64,000 nucleotides of DNA. It comes from Ancistrus triradiatus. Its lineage: Eukaryota; Chordata; Actinopteri; Siluriformes; Loricariidae. Position 1 is the first letter of the stretch. Each line of letters starts with the position of its first letter. Below, one piece after another: positions 48,903 through 59,670 of the stretch. The stretch is taken from the NCBI GenBank assembly GCA_025084515.1, contig JAJAGP010001332.1, positions 62,001-126,000 of the forward strand, read 5' to 3'. Under the pieces are notes generated by a model. It saw only the letters and a list, made by a program, of their open reading frames with translations. It had not been told where the DNA came from and did no database searches. Position numbers and translations under genes: made by a program.

Positions 48903-49010
48903 GAGGTTTGGTGGCCTAGTGGGTAATCTAAACAGGACTACAGACAGGAAGGATGAGGGTTGTTTCAAGTCTCCAGGACTGCCCAAAGCTGGGCCTTAAA
49001 TTGTTTTAGA
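48903..49010 (+). repeat. tRNA-headed SINE fragment, copy 9 (many indels)
   Basis: GTTTGGTGGCCTAGTGGGTAA, GGACTACAGACAGGAAGG, GCCCAAAGCTGGGCC; damaged head and body only. Confidence 0.55.
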
Positions 49011-49101
49011 GTTTATTCTTGCTCTGTGGCCATGGCCTGTGAGAGATAGCAAAGGTTTTGTCATTTCAGCTTTCTCACACAAACTCAAACTAACACTATT
49101 A

Positions 49102-49170
49102 CAAGTGGTGCAAAAAAAAAAAAGCATGTAGTCAGCCAACTTGATTGTGGGAAGTTACTCCTACTTAGAA
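49102..49170 (+). mobile_element. Orphan left end of the CAGTGGGGCAAAAAAG Tc1 family
   Basis: CAAGTGGTGCAAAAAAAAAAAAGC...GTAGTCAGCCAACTTGATTGTG...TCCTACTTAG, about 105 bases before a second copy that is complete at both ends. Confidence 0.7.
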
Positions 49171-49274
49171 AAGGCTGTCCACCCACTTATTTGCAAAACA
49201 CCACACGGAAACGGAAAAAAACAGGTACCTTGTTAGAAGTCAGTAATTGTATACTCTATTTTATCACAAACCTA

Positions 49275-50578
49275 CAGTGGGGCAAAAAACGTATTTAGTC
49301 AGCCACTGATTTGTGGCAAGTCTCCTACTTTGAAAAGATGGAGAGAGAAGTCGTAATTTTCATCATTTAGGTAACAACTTCAACTATGAGAGACAAAATG
49401 TTGGAAAAAAAAAAAACAAAAAAAAAAAAAAAAAAAAAAAATCCCAAGAAATTTCACATTGGTGGAGGATTTTTAAAGAAGATAATTGTAAATCATGGTG
49501 GGGAAAATAAGTACTTGGTCCAACCAAAAACCAAGCAAAGAATTTGTGGCTCTCATAGATTCTGTAAAAACTTCTTTCTTTTAAGAGGCTCTTCTGTCTC
49601 ACTCGGGCTACCGGTTATTAATGGCCACCTGTTTTTGACCCTCGTTTATCTGTTAATTAAAAAGGGGGGACCACCTTGTCCCACAGCTCAAAAAGTCAGA
49701 CTCCAAAAACTCAACCCAACGGCCAAAGGACCAAAGAGCTGTTGAAGGGAACACCCAGGAAGGAAACAACAAAAAGGCCAAGACCAAAGAGCTGTTGAAG
49801 GACACCAGGAAGAAAATTGTAGACCTGCACCAGGCTTTGAAGAGTGAATCTACAATAGGCAAGCAGGTAGGTGTGAATAAATCAGCTGTGGGAGCAAATG
49901 TAAGAAAATGGAAGACATACAAGGCTATTGATGGGACAGGACGACTGATCCGTGTTAAGGGAAGAATGAACGGGGCCATGTATCATGAGATTTTAAGCCA
50001 AAACCTCCTTCCATCAGTGAGAGCATTGAAGATGGAACGTGGCTGGGTCTTCCAGCATGACAATGATCCCAAACACACCGCTCGGGCAACGAAGGAGTGG
50101 CTCTGTAAAAAGCATTTCAAGGTCCTGGAGTGGCCTAGCCAGTCTCCAGACCTCAGCCCCATAGAAAATGTGTGGAGGGAATTGAAAGCCTGTGTTGCCC
50201 AGCGACAGCCCCAAAACATCACTGCTCTAGAGGAGATCTGCATGGAGGAATGGGCCAAAATACCAGCTACAGTTTGTGCCAACCTGGTGAAGACTTACAG
50301 GAAACGTCTGACCTCTGTCATTGCCAACAAAGGTTATGTTTTGAATTCAAAGTATTGAATTGAACTTTTGTTATTGACCAAATACTTATTTTCCACCATA
50401 ATTTACAATTAAATTCTTTAAAAATCTTACAATGTGATTTCTTGGATGTTTTTCTTTTCCTCATTTTGTCTCTCATAGTTGAAGTGTACCTATGATGAAA
50501 ATTACAGACCTCTCTCATCTTTCTAAGTCGGAGAACTTGCACAATCAGTGGCTGACTAAATACTTTTTTGCCCCACTG
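49275..50578 (+). mobile_element. Tc1-like transposon, CAGTGGGGCAAAAAAG family, internal deletion
   Basis: Ends CAGTGGGGCAAAAAACGTATT and AATACTTTTTTGCCCCACTG... flanked by TA on both sides. Its first 500 bases are error-rich; from about 49777 the sequence is clean. The middle of the transposase is deleted. Confidence 0.95.
49777..50358 (+). pseudogene. Tc1-like transposase with in-frame internal deletion
   Basis: Reads (A)KTKELLKDTRKKIVDLHQ, first HTH (STIGKQVGVNKSAVGANVRKWKTYKAID), then jumps at about 49931 directly to GTGRLIRVKGRMNGAMYHEI and continues open to a stop at 50356-50358. Present: the second catalytic Asp (VFQHDNDPKHTA) and the Glu (QSPDLSPIENVW). Lost: the second HTH and the first catalytic Asp (WSDETK). 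About 190 residues against about 340 for the family. The usual ATG is missing at the seam. Cannot be a working transposase but could still bind the element's ends. Confidence 0.9.
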
Positions 50579-50954
50579 TAATAGTGTTGAAAAATCTCAT
50601 GTAATTTAGTGAGTAATGGATTTAAAGTGAAAAGTCAAAGCAAAACACTTACTCTATTGGTGAACTCTAATGCTAACTGCACCCTGAAAGCTAAGGCTAT
50701 TCAGTTCCTGATTTCTATTCAGCTGGGTGTCATTAATAAGCATTTTAGTACCCGTGGGGACTTATTTGCACTAAGAATACAGTACTGTAGATGTAAAAAT
50801 GTAAGAAAAACCACAATAAACACAGTGGAGATCTTCACTGAGCAAGGGCTTTTGTGAAACTGAATCACTGTGTACTGAATTGTGAACCATGAATCGAGTT
50901 TCCCAAAGTGCTTTATTTACACACTGCACTAATCCCTTGTAAACACTACCTTTT
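50579..50954. other. Intron 3 DNA, nothing recognised
   Basis: No exon or repeat assigned. Confidence 0.4.
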
Positions 50955-51311
50955 AGGGTGTACTCACTCTAGGCAATTCAAATGGCGCTCGGGCGTGTTT
51001 GACACCCAAAGTGCAGTTTGTTTGACTAGTATGAGTGCTCCCAACCGTCGTGCCGGGACGTGCTTGAAAGAGGTGGGCCGGAGCGCTATTGCCGATGACG
51101 TCGATTGCGCAACTTTTTCATTACAGACAAGAAACAAAGCAATAATGTTTGGTGCTCCGTGCTGTGTGAGCGTGCATCGTGATGACGAAAGAGTGTCGGA
51201 GCGCATTTCGGTGAACCCAGTGTGAGCAGGAGCCAGGGCGCGAATGGGGAGGGGGGACAAACGTGCTCTGGCACGGTTCAAGTCAACCGTGCTCAGTGTG
51301 AGTACTCTAAC
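50955..51311. mobile_element. Nonautonomous TIR element, GGTGTACTCACACT family
   Basis: Left AGGGTGTACTCACTCTAGGC and right GCTCAGTGTGAGTACTCT are inverted repeats 357 bases apart. Internal CpG-rich (GCCGATGACGTCGATTGCGC). No transposase. Confidence 0.75.
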
Positions 51312-51317
51312 AGTCTC

Positions 51318-51480
51318 TCTTACAGATCTTGTTCCGTGGACGGGAGTCTAATGTCCTCTCTCCCTTGTCGGCAATATTTGAGCGCTTATACTGTTTGTAC
51401 TCCTCCAAGAAACAGCAGTAGCTGTCTGCGATTGGGCGAGAGGCACCCAGCACGAACTGGTGGGTGAACCAGCAACTCTG
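51318..51480 (-). other. Open coding-like segment, unrecognised
   Basis: On the minus strand about 50 codons are open, with a GTAAGAG donor-like end at 51330 going left. On the + strand it begins after TCTCTCTTACAG, an acceptor-like site, and stays open 31 codons. I recognise no protein. Could be a transposon part or chance. Confidence 0.2.
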
Positions 51481-52632
51481 CTTTGTTTCCCTCAGTACAC
51501 AGTACCGAACAATAACGGTTTAAATATAACATGATTTAATAATAATCCTAATAATTTCAGACAAATCAAACAGCCATGAGAAAACACAACACACTGTCAT
51601 AAAACGAAATCACAATGATGCTGTGAGGAGGAATTATTAGCGGGGGACATTTAACCCCCTTCCAAACTTTGACTATGCGCTCTGGATAAGGGCGTTAAGG
51701 TGTTTGGTGTAGGAAAGTCCCTGGACGGATACCATTTACACAAACTATAATGGAAAAAACAGATCGTAACGCTGCATAGGATGTGTTTTTTTGTGTCTCA
51801 GTATGTGTGTGTGGCCAATTTGTGTTTGCTCATGTGTCTCCAGTCTGGAATGATAGGATGTATAGGTCACTAGGGGTTAACCCATATGGTAGCCATCAGT
51901 TTTGCACACACTAGTGCTCTTGTCTCCGGTAGAGAAGCTTCAGTAATCACATTCAGACTGATTCCTTTAAACTGGCCTTAAGTTTTGTTTCCACATCTGT
52001 AATCCTGAACACGCTGCAGCACCATGCTGGGGGCCAGCATGACTCCTCCACAGAAGCAGCGAAGAAAAACAGCACGGGCATGAAATTACCACACAGTGCT
52101 CTCCTGGTCTCCATGCTGTATATGTATGTGGCTGAAATACAGATGGTCGCTGGGAAAACCTGTGTATTTTTTTATAGGAATGTAAGATATTCTTTAAAAA
52201 TATCGCAATATAGCGTGTTCAATAAGATGAGATACAAATTCCATTCGACATGGGCAGCACTGGCAGGCTGTTATCTTCATACAGAAATATGTAACACTAA
52301 GTGAGCAAAGTAGCTGTGACTACAGATGAAATTGTAATGATGCCATGATTTTGAATGCCATGTATAGCAATTTTTACACCATTTCAGGGATGCTGATTTT
52401 TTGATTGCAAGCCAGTTATGTAGCTGTTGAAAGCCTGCTGGTGCGGTGTAAAATGACAGTCCAACGATGCATTGAGAGACAGTCTCTTGGTCTGAACTGA
52501 AAACTGAAATTTTGAACACACTGAAGGTTTTTTTCTTTAGCCTTTTTCAAATGATGCCTAATAAAAAATAACTTTATCATCGATACATCCCACAAGCAGC
52601 GATTACAGATCAAGATGAATAAACAGCCAGGT
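51481..52632. other. Intron 3 DNA, nothing recognised
   Basis: Contains only a short SINE-tail scrap (CTCTGGATAAGGGCG, about 51680). Confidence 0.4.
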
Positions 52633-52679
52633 ACTGTACTTCAGATCTTCTGGATAAGAGGCTTGCCAGTTGACATTTA

Positions 52680-52897
52680 CAGTAGGGCAAAAAAGTATTT
52701 AGTCAGCCACTGAGCGTGCAAGTTGTCCTACTTAGAAAGATGAGAGAGGTCTGTAATTTTCATCATAGGTACACTTCAGCTATGAGAGACAAAATGAGAA
52801 ACAAAATCCAAGAAATCACATTGTAGGATTTTTAAAGAATTTAATTGTAAATTATGGTGGAAAATAAGTATTTGGTCACCCACAAACGAGCAAGATT
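52680..52897 (+). mobile_element. Left end fragment of the CAGTGGGGCAAAAAAG Tc1 family
   Basis: CAGTAGGGCAAAAAAGTATTTAG through GGAAAATAAGTATTTGGTCACC..., then stops before the transposase. The 47 bases before it match those before the copy at 60389. Confidence 0.93.
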
Positions 52898-52943
52898 GTC
52901 TAATGTTGTGAAATGATTCCACTATGGCCAACTTGTCACTGTT

Positions 52944-53120
52944 GGTTAAGGGTGGGCGATAAGGTAAAAATCTTATATCACGATAATTAAAGACATTTTC
53001 ACGATACATGATATTTATCACGATACATGTAATCAAATGCATGAGTAACGACAGATTCCTAAAAACTACTATTCAGACATTATCCCTTACTCAGTATGTC
53101 ACTCACTTTGCAAAAAAAAC
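52944..53120. repeat. 'GGGTGGGCGATA' nonautonomous repeat, copy 1
   Basis: TTAAGGGTGGGCGATAAGGTAAAAATCTTATATCACGATA and onward; shares several blocks with 53418-53550. Confidence 0.75.
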
Positions 53121-53417
53121 ATGCCTTAAGAGTTCACATATTCACTCACAGCCAGTTCAGTTACATAGCCCATGTCAAATCAAGCTAGAATTTTACCAAA
53201 AACCCCCCCAAACAAAACGATTGAAGTTAAAAATGAGTGAACAAACTGCACCAGGAGACAAAATACAGAGCCTTGCAGTCTACGTCCTTAGATTTAACTG
53301 CTAGATGTGGCTCAAACAACAGCAGAATGTGAGGATTATGACAAATTTCGGGAGTCAGCTGTCCATGACATTGGCTTAAACCAGCCAATGCACCTGCACA
53401 AAAACACACTCAGCAAA

Positions 53418-53958
53418 CTAGGGGTGGGCGATATGATAAAAATATTATATCATGATAATGAAAGACATTTTTACGGTATATTTATCACGATACATGTGAT
53501 CAAAATGCATCAGTAGCGCCAGATTCTTAAAAACTACTATTCACATATTATTCCATACTCAGTCAAGTGATTTTTAATTAAAGTGTGCTACACTTCACCC
53601 AATTAAACAGGACTAATTACACTCATTATAATGAAACATGCAGTTAGATATCCTCGATATACGATATATCACGATACCTCAAAATATCGTCAAACTGCTC
53701 ACCACTACAGCAAACCTTAGCGGAATCATTCTGCAATAAAAGTGCCTTACGACAAGAAAAGCAACAGGTGGCCAGACATAACAAATGCTGTCACCTGTTA
53801 CATAGTAAAAGACACGGTGCCGATTCAGCACCTGAGAGAGATGGGTTCAAACGACTTTTAAATACTTTAGTCCCAAGATAGTGACAGTGACAAAGTATCA
53901 TCTAATGAATTTTATCGATAAACTCATCGATCATTTTTGTCAATATCAAACACCCCTA
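53418..53958. mobile_element. 'GGGTGGGCGATA' nonautonomous repeat, copy 2
   Basis: Starts CTAGGGGTGGGCGATATGATA; a far end ATATCAAACACCCCTAGC at 53941-53959 is an inverted match to its first bases. An inner GATATACGATATATCACGATA block lies at 53650-53690. Likely hAT-like MITE; two elements side by side is the alternative. Confidence 0.6.
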
Positions 53959-55752
53959 GCTTAAACCGAATGCCGCTGGGCTGACCGTCACAGCAGGGTG
54001 AAGGATACGAGCAGAGTTTATAATTACAATCTATTTATTACCATAAATTACTTTAGTGTTATATTTTGAGAGCTGACCGTACGCTCATTTAACAGTCACG
54101 CATGCTGATTCCATTCCAAGCATTCCAGATTTCCTCCCAGACTTTCTCATGCCCTCACACACCTACAGCCCAGTCCAGCACAGCTGGTGATCTGTCCTCT
54201 GGCCCAGCCTGACATTAAGCTGACATTAATTGCTGAAACGTTTTGGTGAACGAACTTTCAGTCCATCTCAAAAGTCAACTCAGCCATTTTGCAGTGAGCA
54301 AACAAACCCATTCTTGGAGTTTTCCTGCATGCATTTCATTATGAAAGAAAAGAGAGGTTGCTTTAACATCTCATTTAGAAAATCATCCAATTTTACACAG
54401 TGTTTCTATTGTAGATATCCAAAAAGGAAAGCAAATCAGACTTTTTCAGTGCTTTTTCAATCAAAAAAATTTGATTTGACTTTAATGGACATGATAAATC
54501 AAAACGTGATAGATCTGACTCGAGTGCTTAACGTTGGCCACACATTTCATGAGTCATTTCAGCATCATCAGCATTGCACCACTTTCTAACGATTGCTTTC
54601 AACCACCAGTTCCACACATTAATTTATCCACAGCACCAGACTGTGGCCTCTTACTTCCAGTGGACTGAAAATGAGCCTTCCAGAGGTTTGTTCCTGAAGA
54701 GCGTAAAGCCATTCGCATAGCTGTTTAAGCTCTGTTGATACCTGTTGAAATGTTTCTCAGCCTTTAGAGTGTCTTTTCAGCTCTTCGTAAATGGCTCAGA
54801 GTTTTAGTCTAATGCGTTATGGATCCCCCCAGTGTTTTATCAGCGGCCCGCTCTCTCTGCCAATTTGGAAGCGTAGGTCTGTGGGAGAGCAGGCGCTGCT
54901 TTCAAGCTTTTTATTTGCCACAGCAAGAAAATCAAAAGACATCTGCAATGCCCATTTGTGCCTTTTTTTCCATTTACCCTTGATAGTCATGCCGGTTTTT
55001 GAATGGGCTTTACAATGGAAAAAAGACTTACGTGTGCATGTTGTCGCCGTCGTGCCAGAACAAGAGGCACATTTTCGGGGACAGGGGTAGGAGCGGATGG
55101 GAGTTATTAAATTTATACCCTGCGTGAACTTTTTTGTTTTTGAGTTTTTAGGACTGTCAGCTTGTTTCTGTTTATTCAGTGCAGCCATCAAGTCAAATCT
55201 CGTGTCGCCTGTCTATGTTTGGAGAGTCTATCAAATTCAGCTCCCGTGCAAATGATATTTACATAAAATCTTCGTATTTTCTGGAAATTGCAGATAATTA
55301 GACCATACTTTGGCAGTGTATATCTTGGAATGTAAAGTATTCAAAAGTTGTTTGCACCCATCTCTCTCAACCATCTGAATTGGCAGAGTGTCTTTCACAA
55401 TATAATTGGCAACTATTTGTCTTGCCAGCTTTTACTTTTCTTTTTAAGGTGTTGTTTTGAGCGACATACTCAATAGGCCTGCAACAGTTAGTCGACGTAA
55501 TGTAGATTATAGATTATTAAAATTGATTGAACTAGGAATTTCAGAGTTGTCATGTTGTTAATTTGTAATTGCAAAGCACTAAAGGAACTGCTGGGGGCAG
55601 TATTGCTTCCATTGTCTGCCTTTATTCAATCCTGTAGTAATTAAGAAGAGCATATTGAATGGCGGCGCTGTTGCTACCTGAGTGGCGTCCCCTGCCCGAC
55701 TTATGCCGAGCGACTGGCGCAACAGAGAAAGTGTGATGACGATGAGACAAAA
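53959..55752. other. Intron 3 DNA, no exon seen
   Basis: 54780-55110 has balanced, non-repeat composition and could be conserved noncoding DNA; the frames in it have no known domain. Confidence 0.35.
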
Positions 55753-55887
55753 TGCAAGTCTTAGAATCCAAGCTTAAGGGTCTTGCTCAGGGACAGAACA
55801 GTGGCAGTTTGGTAGAGGTGGGATTTGAACGCTAGACCTTCTGATCCATACTCCAGTACCTTAACTACTAGGCCACCAGATTCCCAA
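55753..55887 (-). repeat. tRNA-headed SINE, copy 10 (tail missing)
   Basis: AAGGGTCTTGCTCAGGGACAG to head CTACTAGGCCACCAGATTCCC. Confidence 0.88.
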
Positions 55888-56954
55888 CGAGCATCTCACG
55901 AGTATGGGAGCATATTGTTTTATAGCAGCAGATGCAAGAGCATCTCATGATTTGTAATGTTGCTCCGTGTGGGTACATCTCAGAAGGCCAGATTACAATT
56001 TAAACCTATGGCTCGGTTAGCATATATGCTAGTTATTTTCTCTTTTGTGCATGAGTTCCTTTAGGAGTTAAGAACTGAATTCTGGAGGTTCAGTTCCAGA
56101 TGTCCACATGGATCTTTGGCAGGTCCGGGCGAGTTTATGAAGGGCGTCCTCTTGTGTGTTTCAGGGAAATAATGTGCCTCGGAAAGAACCTTGCTCTTTT
56201 TGTAAATCCTTTTGAAATGAGCTAATGCTAGGATGACCGTGACTGCAGATTTGGAAGTTTAAACAAAGAGTAGTGAAGTGTGGACTAATTCTAAATTCCT
56301 CTGGACTTTTACTGATGGCTTCCATATGTGTGCCGGATGCTGCCTGGCATCGTTGCCGTGTCTTTGAGTTTGACCTCAGTGAGCGAGAGTAGCGGTACAG
56401 GTTCGGTAACTTCTGCAGCAAACACAACAAGAGCCATCCATCACAAAACGAGCTGACAGCTTAAGTAACTTTCTAATGATCTTGTGAGTTTAGCTTGTCA
56501 TTTGGGTGTTCCTCACTTGCGCTCACTGGCAGTGAGTAGAGCGGATGTGGGATGTACGCCTCTTAGGCCATGAAACTACCTTTTAAGTGGGAATCATTTT
56601 GACTGAGATTTAGAAATTATACGCCTCATCCTGACCTCCATACCTCTTTTTCTTTCTCTCAGGGTTTATAAGCCACGAGAGACACATTATCCCAAAGAGC
56701 CCTGATTAAGCCAAAGGGGAACAGAAAAGATTAACAGCAGCTTTTAAAGTCCAGTTATTATTACGCTAATTGTAAAGTATTTTAGAGTTTATTACAGTTT
56801 TGAGCCTTGGGTCAGAATGCCAACTGAAGCATGACGTGTTATACAATGGCTTACGTACTACGTGGAAATATATTCATTTCCAGGAAAGTAAGTGGTCATA
56901 GAAGCATCTGGCTTTTGTGTACTTCTTATTCAGTTATTTCAAGTTGTGTCTCTA
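55888..56954. other. Intron 3 DNA, no exon seen
   Basis: 56640-56790 has homeodomain-like TAAT motifs and no repeat character; possible enhancer, unproven. Confidence 0.3.
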
Positions 56955-57122
56955 AGGGTGTACTCACACTAGGCGATCTGTACCGTGCCCGAGCACCTTT
57001 GATCCCCAAAGTGTGGTTTGTTTGTCTAGTTTTGCTCCGTCCCATGCCCGAGTGTGGTATGTTGACCCGTGCTCAGTCTCGCTTGAGAAGGTGGACTCGG
57101 GGAACGATTCAGTTGGTGCAGT
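56955..57122. mobile_element. GGTGTACTCACACT-family element, left part only
   Basis: AAGGGTGTACTCACACTAGGCGATC...CCAAAGTGTGGTTTGTTTG matches 50955 onward; right end absent, followed by another repeat. Confidence 0.7.
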
Positions 57123-57127
57123 ATGCA

Positions 57128-57245
57128 TGCAATGTCCATCAAGTCAAGTTAGATATATTTATATAGCGCCTTTTACAATGGAGCATTGTCTCAAAGCAAC
57201 TTTACAAGTTTAGATTATCTCCTAATATCTACGTCCAATCCCAAT
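57128..57245 (-). repeat. Fish SINE/LINE-tail repeat, inverted partial copy
   Basis: TATATAGCGCCTTTTACAATGGAGCATTGTCTCAAAGCAACTTT... is the reverse complement of the end of the 10615-10905 repeat. Confidence 0.85.
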
Positions 57246-57340
57246 TGTGATCGCACAAAACACAAGTAACAAACTAATTGAACTTTTTCAAATTATTTAA
57301 GCCATGGCCGCAACTGTAACTGTATTTGCCCCATCACCAT

Positions 57341-57547
57341 GGGGCTGTGGTAGCCTAGCGGATAAGGTAATGGACTATGGACCAGAAGGTCCAGGGTTCA
57401 AATCCCACCTCTGCCAAGCTGCCACTGTTGGGTCCTTGAGCAAGGCCCTTAACCCACAATTGCTTGGATTGTAAGACTGTATCAATTGTAAGTCACTCTG
57501 GATAAGGGCGTCTGCTAAATGCCGTAAATGTAAATGTAAATGTAAAT
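57341..57547 (+). repeat. tRNA-headed SINE, copy 11 (most intact)
   Basis: A box TAGCCTAGCGG and B box GGTTCAAATCC suit a pol III promoter. Full body, GTCACTCTGGATAAGGGCGT, then (GTAAAT)4 tail. Good reference copy for the family. Confidence 0.95.
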
Positions 57548-58467
57548 CACCATCAACCCCAGTCCCAGATGTTGACTAATTTATCCCTCGCTGGTATTGT
57601 AAGATGAGAAGAATGGCCTTCCCTAGCCAGTTCTTTGTGCACATTTACATACTGTACATTTAGGAGATGCCCTTACCAGTGAATTCATGTACTCTTCAAT
57701 GGTACAACACATGCAGTTCATGGTAATGACATTCCTCACAGGCTGGGACTTGAGACCTCAAATTTCTGGTAAAATAGTAAACCTTCAACCTTCTGGTCAG
57801 TTGTCCATAGACAGCCAGTGGGTCAGCCCACTCAGCCCAGTAATGTTACCTGAGCTATGCAATAGCAGTCAGGTGAGGGGATGATGGGAAGGAGTCTCAG
57901 TGAAAATTGCTGGTGACTAAATTGGGCCTAAAAAGCATAATGAAAGCTTGTAATTTAAGAAAAAATGTGCAAGTGCCTTCATGTTAGCCATTTATTTGAA
58001 TGAAGCATTTGTAAATATTTGCACTCTTCACCGTCTTGCCGTGCGCTCCATCTGAGACAAAACCTAATCTATTTTTGTTTGCTTTTGGCAGTCACTTGAG
58101 TGTGTGTATGGGGAAAAAGGTGGCACGTGCTGGCTTGGCCACGTGTGCGTCCTGCTGTCGTCTTGCTTTTTATTTTCAGGTCTGTCTTAATAATTCATCC
58201 TCAGGGCTGCAGGATGTGCACAAGCCTTGTGACTCCTTGCTTAAAGGAACAAATATCCACTATGTTCAGTGAAAGGCGTAGTTAAGGAATTTGTAGGTAT
58301 TGAGATGAATGAAGGCGATTGCATTGGATTTCACACAACACACAGTGGTACATTAGATATACACACTGAACAGTAGGATTGCTCGGCAACATGGCCGATG
58401 TTTGTTTGTTTATATAAGGCTGCATCAGTTTCAATGGCTATTCATGACAGCAGCAAGGTTACAATTA
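57548..58467. other. Intron 3 DNA, nothing recognised
   Basis: No exon or repeat assigned. Confidence 0.4.
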
Positions 58468-58660
58468 TACTAGTCAGACACATTCACGCCGGGCCAATTT
58501 AGAGCAACCAGTGAAGCTAACGCATGTCTTTGGAATGTGGAAGGAAACTGGAGCACCAGTAGTAAACCGACGCAGACACGAGGACAACATGTAATTTGCA
58601 CACAGGCGAGTCCAAGGTCGGACTGAGCCGTGGATCTCTGGAGCTGTGAGACGATCGTGC
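58468..58660 (+). repeat. Interspersed repeat, 'GCATGTCTTTGGAATGTGG' family
   Basis: ATTCACGCCGGGCCAATTTAG, CATGTCTTTGGAATGTGGAAGG, GACGCAGACACGAGGACAAC are standard blocks of a fish-wide repeat. Inverted relative at 27553. Confidence 0.75.
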
Positions 58661-58860
58661 CATCCCCAACATGGCTGATAAAAGAACCCTGAGAGTGCCA
58701 AAATAGGCACTTTGACACCAGAACAACTTTTTCATAGTTGTTGGAACTGTGAAAAAATTGCCCCTTTTCTCACACATTCGCACCGTAGGAACTTGGGATG
58801 ATTGTAGTTCTTTGAACATGATGTATAGGGACTTCTGTAGCTCCTACATCAGGGTAGGTA

Positions 58861-59460
58861 CTAGGGGTGTCAAGATGCACATAGTAATATTCATTTTTTT
58901 ATACGGGAGTTTTGATATGATACGAGCTGTGAATCGAATACATTAAGACTTTATTTACAAAAAGACTTGACCGTTCGGCAACCGGCACTACTGAGATGCA
59001 GTCATCTGCACAGAACCAGGCGCAGTTCTAGACCAACAGCGACATCTAGCAGCAGATTGATTAATAGGTTCTGTGCTCCATCTAGATACTCATCACAGAG
59101 ATTTTAAGCATTGGGCAGTATCAGGTAAGCTAGAGTGAGGAAATAGACACTCAAATATAATAAATAAGTTTTCATAATTTATCTTTATAGTGCAAAGCTA
59201 GAGAGAATATGGAGACAAATCCTTCAGTAGAGAGCGTTGACCCTGTGTTGCCTGGACCATGCCCTTCCAAAAAGAAATCAGCAATGGCAGAGCTCATTGG
59301 TGATTTTTTTTAACCCCAGCAAAGCAAGCCATATTTTCTAAGCTTGAAGAGCCAGAAGTTATATTGGCCTCCTTGATCTCTACATTAAAAAGAGAATTAA
59401 AATCTAATTTCTTTCTTCATTTTGTATCGTATCGTGAAATTTCTGTATCGTTGGATTTTC
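58861..59460 (+). mobile_element. hAT-like element remnant
   Basis: Left CTAGGGGTGTCAAGATGCAC, near-right 'TGTATCGTATCGTGAAATTTCTGTATCG', right end cut by the SINE at 59475. Inside, a frame from 59209 reads METNPSVESVDPVLPGPCPS then KKKSAMAELIGDFF, and a second reads IFSKLEEPEVILASLISTLK. This style recalls the linker of hAT/ZBED transposases, but the match is loose. Confidence 0.5.
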
Positions 59461-59474
59461 GTTGGGGTACTTAT

Positions 59475-59670
59475 GGGGACTGCCTAGTGGTTAAGGTGCT
59501 GGACTGTGGACCAGAAGGTCCAAAGTTCAAAGCCAACCTCTGTCAAGCTGCCACTGCTGGGTCCTAGAGCAAGACCCTTTATCCACATTTGCTTGGATTG
59601 TAAGATTGTATCAGTTGTAAGTCGCTCTGGGTAAGCATGTCTGCTAAATGACTAAATGTAACTGTAAATA
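59475..59670 (+). repeat. tRNA-headed SINE, copy 12
   Basis: Head shortened (GGGGACTGCCTAGTGG), body and (AAATGTAA) tail present. Confidence 0.9.

Larger units (their letters stand above)
39997..49776. other. Error-rich block, probable gap fill from uncorrected reads
   Basis: Every repeat recognisable here (SINEs at 41.4, 41.9, 48.9 kb; Tc1 at 49.1-49.7 kb) differs from copies elsewhere mainly by doubled or dropped bases. The block starts at a G/C homopolymer palindrome and ends at a duplicated seam near 49722-49815. Coordinates and frames inside it should not be trusted. Confidence 0.7.

Noticed and set aside
54817..55191. 124-codon minus-strand frame
   Set aside because: No recognisable domain, overlapped by a 99-codon + strand frame; treated as chance, perhaps conserved noncoding DNA.
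57341..57412. Possible tRNA gene (A and B boxes)
   Set aside because: It is the tRNA-like head of a dispersed SINE, followed by the SINE body and tail; the same holds for the other copies.
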